Shown: positions 62,209 to 64,000 of the stretch, one piece after another
Layout of the letters: each line of letters begins with the position of its first letter
Position numbering within the stretch: the first letter of the stretch is position 1
Source of the DNA: Phycisphaerales bacterium
Lineage (GTDB): Bacteria > Planctomycetota > Phycisphaerae > UBA1845 > UTPLA1
NCBI GenBank assembly: GCA_022360095.1
Contig: JAKSDK010000138.1
Location: 248,001 to 312,000, forward strand
Reading direction: 5' to 3'
Length of the DNA stretch: 64,000 bases
Made by a program: the position numbers and the translations under genes
Notes under the pieces: generated by a model
The model's database searches: none
Seen by the model: only the letters and a program-made list of their open reading frames with translations
Told to the model about the DNA's origin: nothing

Positions 62209-64000
62209 ATGAAGCGTCGCTTCGCTGTTCGTCGATCATCGCTCGTTTTGTTCACGGCACTGACCATGGTCGCCGGGTCCGTTGGTATGGATTGCCCTCC
62301 ACCCGGAGACGGCTCGGCGCCGTTGAATCCGCCTTCTGCATCGGGCAATCGCTCACCGCGGATTATCATTACCGATGTGACGACACCGTCAGGCGACAAC
62401 TCTGCCGAGCAAGGCGAACAAGTGACCATCGCCTTCACAGGGGAAGACGCCGAAGACACGGCCACGGTTCGCATTTTCGCCTCGACCTCAAACAATCCTT
62501 CTTCAGCCGAGGAAATCCCGATCATGAGCGGCTTCACGATCGGACCCGGCACCGGCGGCGGCACGACCAACTGGGATACGAACTTCGTCGTCCCGGATTC
62601 GTATTCCATTTTTGCGGAGATCGATGATCAAACCTTCAATCCTTTTACCGGCGTTGGAAATCTGCCGGTCCGAGTGACTTTCACGAATCCCATTCTTGTC
62701 GCGGAAGAGGGAACCGGCCCTCAGAATGGATCGCCGACCGTCACCGTTCAGCTACCGTCCTCCGATGCAGGTTTGAGCAATCAAGGTATTCTGACGATTC
62801 GGGCCACCATCAGCGACCCGAACAGTGACGTCGATACACTGAATCTGTCCTTCCTTTTTGACACCGATCGCAATGCCGCCAATGACGATGACGAGCCGCC
62901 TTTGGTTGTTGAAACGTTCGAAGTGCCGGCGGGAACCGCGCCTCCGGGCGGTCTCATTCAAGTTCAGGCGAACATCGAAATCGACCTCAACACATTACCT
63001 GTTCGGCGTGAAATCGACGAAGGTGGTCGCCCCCTGCCCTATTTCCCTCGCGTTCAAGTCGATGACGGTCAAGGTGGCGTCGTCAACGGATACTCCGTAG
63101 GTGCGGTCCGACTGTTGGCGGCCGCGTCCGGCGTTGTCGATCTCCTTGAGGTGGGCGGACGCGTGGCCGGTGCGACATGGCAGGGATTCAACGGTGTTCC
63201 GGAAGACGACTCCCAAGGTAGCCGTGCGGGCAGCGCATTCTCGTCCATCGGTGACCTCGATTTTGACGGTATTCCCGATTTCGTCATCGTCTCCGGTACG
63301 GCGAGTCCGTTTAACCCCGACCCGACCTTCAAACAGGTCGGCGAAGCCTACGTCATCTACGGTCGAGCACGCTTTGGCGACCCGGACGATCCCAATGCGC
63401 CTTTCACGCAGGGACGCTACTCCGGTGTGAACAGTCTTAATACGGTGGGCTCCTTTGTTCCGTTCCCGGCGACCGATCCGCGCTTTGAGACTTTGTTTAA
63501 CATTCGTGGTTCGATTCTTCCGCACCCTCGAGTGGATCAACCGCCGGACGGCTTCGGCAGTCTGGGGATCTCTTCAGTCACGGCAACGCCGGACATGACC
63601 GGAGACGGTCTCCCTGAAGTGTTCGTGGGCTCACCGTACAACGACTCGATTCGAGATCGGGAAGACGACGATCCCTGTGACCGTTGCACCTTCACGGAAG
63701 ACGAACGAACACCGCTGACCTGCTTTGAAGAGGGCGACCTGGCTCAGTTTGAACAAGCGGTTGATCTCATTGAATTCCCATTGGATGGAAATGAAGACGG
63801 CTGGCTTCCCTTCGATCCGTCCTCCAATGATCCCATCAACGAGTTCACGCCGCCGAATGTCGTCATCGACGCGATCGCCGATGACGACACGCAAGACGAC
63901 GATATCGAGCCTCGTCTGACCAAAATGTTCAACCTGCTCGTCATCGTACGGGGTGAAGCGACTATTCCGCCGGACCCGGCGCCGGGAAGAGGCGCAGGAG
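62209..64000 (+). CDS. Secreted FG-GAP/integrin-alpha-like repeat protein (3' end outside window)
   Basis: An open frame of 597 codons from ATG 62209 to the window edge with no stop. The N-terminus is a signal peptide (RRSSLVLFTALTMVAGSVGM followed by DC, not a standard lipobox). Early Ig-like domains (VTIAFTGEDAEDTATVRIF, LTIRATISDPNSDVDTLNLSF) lead to FG-GAP-type calcium-binding loops: SIGDLDFDGIPDFVIVSG and ATPDMTGDGLPEVFVGSP. The part seen resembles planctomycete giant surface proteins that use integrin-like propellers. A TTGGAGG ribosome binding site lies nine bases upstream. Confidence 0.82.
   Translation, partial: MKRRFAVRRSSLVLFTALTMVAGSVGMDCPPPGDGSAPLNPPSASGNRSPRIIITDVTTPSGDNSAEQGEQVTIAFTGEDAEDTATVRIFASTSNNPSSAEEIPIMSGFTIGPGTGGGTTNWDTNFVVPDSYSIFAEIDDQTFNPFTGVGNLPVRVTFTNPILVAEEGTGPQNGSPTVTVQLPSSDAGLSNQGILTIRATISDPNSDVDTLNLSFLFDTDRNAANDDDEPPLVVETFEVPAGTAPPGGLIQVQANIEIDLNTLPVRREIDEGGRPLPYFPRVQVDDGQGGVVNGYSVGAVRLLAAASGVVDLLEVGGRVAGATWQGFNGVPEDDSQGSRAGSAFSSIGDLDFDGIPDFVIVSGTASPFNPDPTFKQVGEAYVIYGRARFGDPDDPNAPFTQGRYSGVNSLNTVGSFVPFPATDPRFETLFNIRGSILPHPRVDQPPDGFGSLGISSVTATPDMTGDGLPEVFVGSPYNDSIRDREDDDPCDRCTFTEDERTPLTCFEEGDLAQFEQAVDLIEFPLDGNEDGWLPFDPSSNDPINEFTPPNVVIDAIADDDTQDDDIEPRLTKMFNLLVIVRGEATIPPDPAPGRGAG

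Overview
The window is almost wall-to-wall protein-coding DNA, about 55 genes with few gaps, from what is very probably a member of the Planctomycetota (perhaps near Phycisphaerae; the order cannot be fixed from sequence alone). Pointers are the CRHCGYDLTGN-type zinc ribbon, NPCBM and DUF1570-type proteins, a long MoxR/DUF58/VWA locus carrying large coiled-coil proteins, an Hc1-like histone gene, and secreted beta-propellers with a DCNxNxVPDECE-type tail. No rRNA, tRNA, CRISPR array, insertion sequence or prophage was recognised. Both window edges cut a gene: queG at the left and an FG-GAP protein at the right.

Layout. 1-3.6 kb: queG end, a HEAT/TPR protein, larB and nnrD, with an inverted repeat pair between the last two. 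3.6-4.5 kb: a broken ECF sigma gene, an intrinsic terminator and a small membrane zinc-ribbon protein. 4.6-27.6 kb: a run of 13 minus-strand genes, mostly overlapping by 1-4 bases or separated by a few tens of bases. In transcription order these are a PQQ-type propeller protein, a terpene-cyclase-fold protein, MoxR ATPase, DUF58, two VWA membrane proteins, a DUF4175-like protein, a coiled-coil protein, a TPR protein, an NPCBM protein and three HtrA-like proteins. Only the first HtrA keeps its catalytic triad. 28-35.7 kb (plus strand): a CobS-like pseudoenzyme coupled to comEC, a membrane protein with Ig-like domains, an OPA-family transporter and an enolase-superfamily enzyme. 36-40 kb: a tail-anchored Ser/Thr kinase, a FliA-type sigma factor and a GT87-like glycosyltransferase. 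40-42.3 kb (minus): a HEAT lipoprotein, an RsbW-like kinase, a STAS protein and MlaE. 42.3-46 kb: DUF427, a PIG-L deacetylase, rpmH, an Hc1-like histone, a FabZ-like dehydratase and metK. 46-53 kb: secreted and lipoproteins, including a 14-repeat propeller. 53-62 kb: housekeeping genes truD, rnc, pyrE, purB and trxB, a selenoprotein, and a B12/radical-SAM protein.

The strongest discovery is at 59381-59935. An AhpD/carboxymuconolactone-decarboxylase-like gene, normally split by an in-frame TGA, is best read as a selenoprotein. The TGA sits at the second Cys of the CHYC redox motif and is followed 12 nt later by a hairpin whose apex (GCAGGTCTGC) matches the E. coli fdhF SECIS. The gene lies 27 bases behind trxB. 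Two further themes are loss of catalytic residues in tandem paralogues or coupled genes (two HtrA-like proteins, the CobS-like protein, an RNase III lacking one metal-binding Asp) and small genes missed by length cut-offs (rpmH, 45 codons, GTG start; the Hc1-like histone, 58 codons), which diverge from each other across a perfect palindrome.
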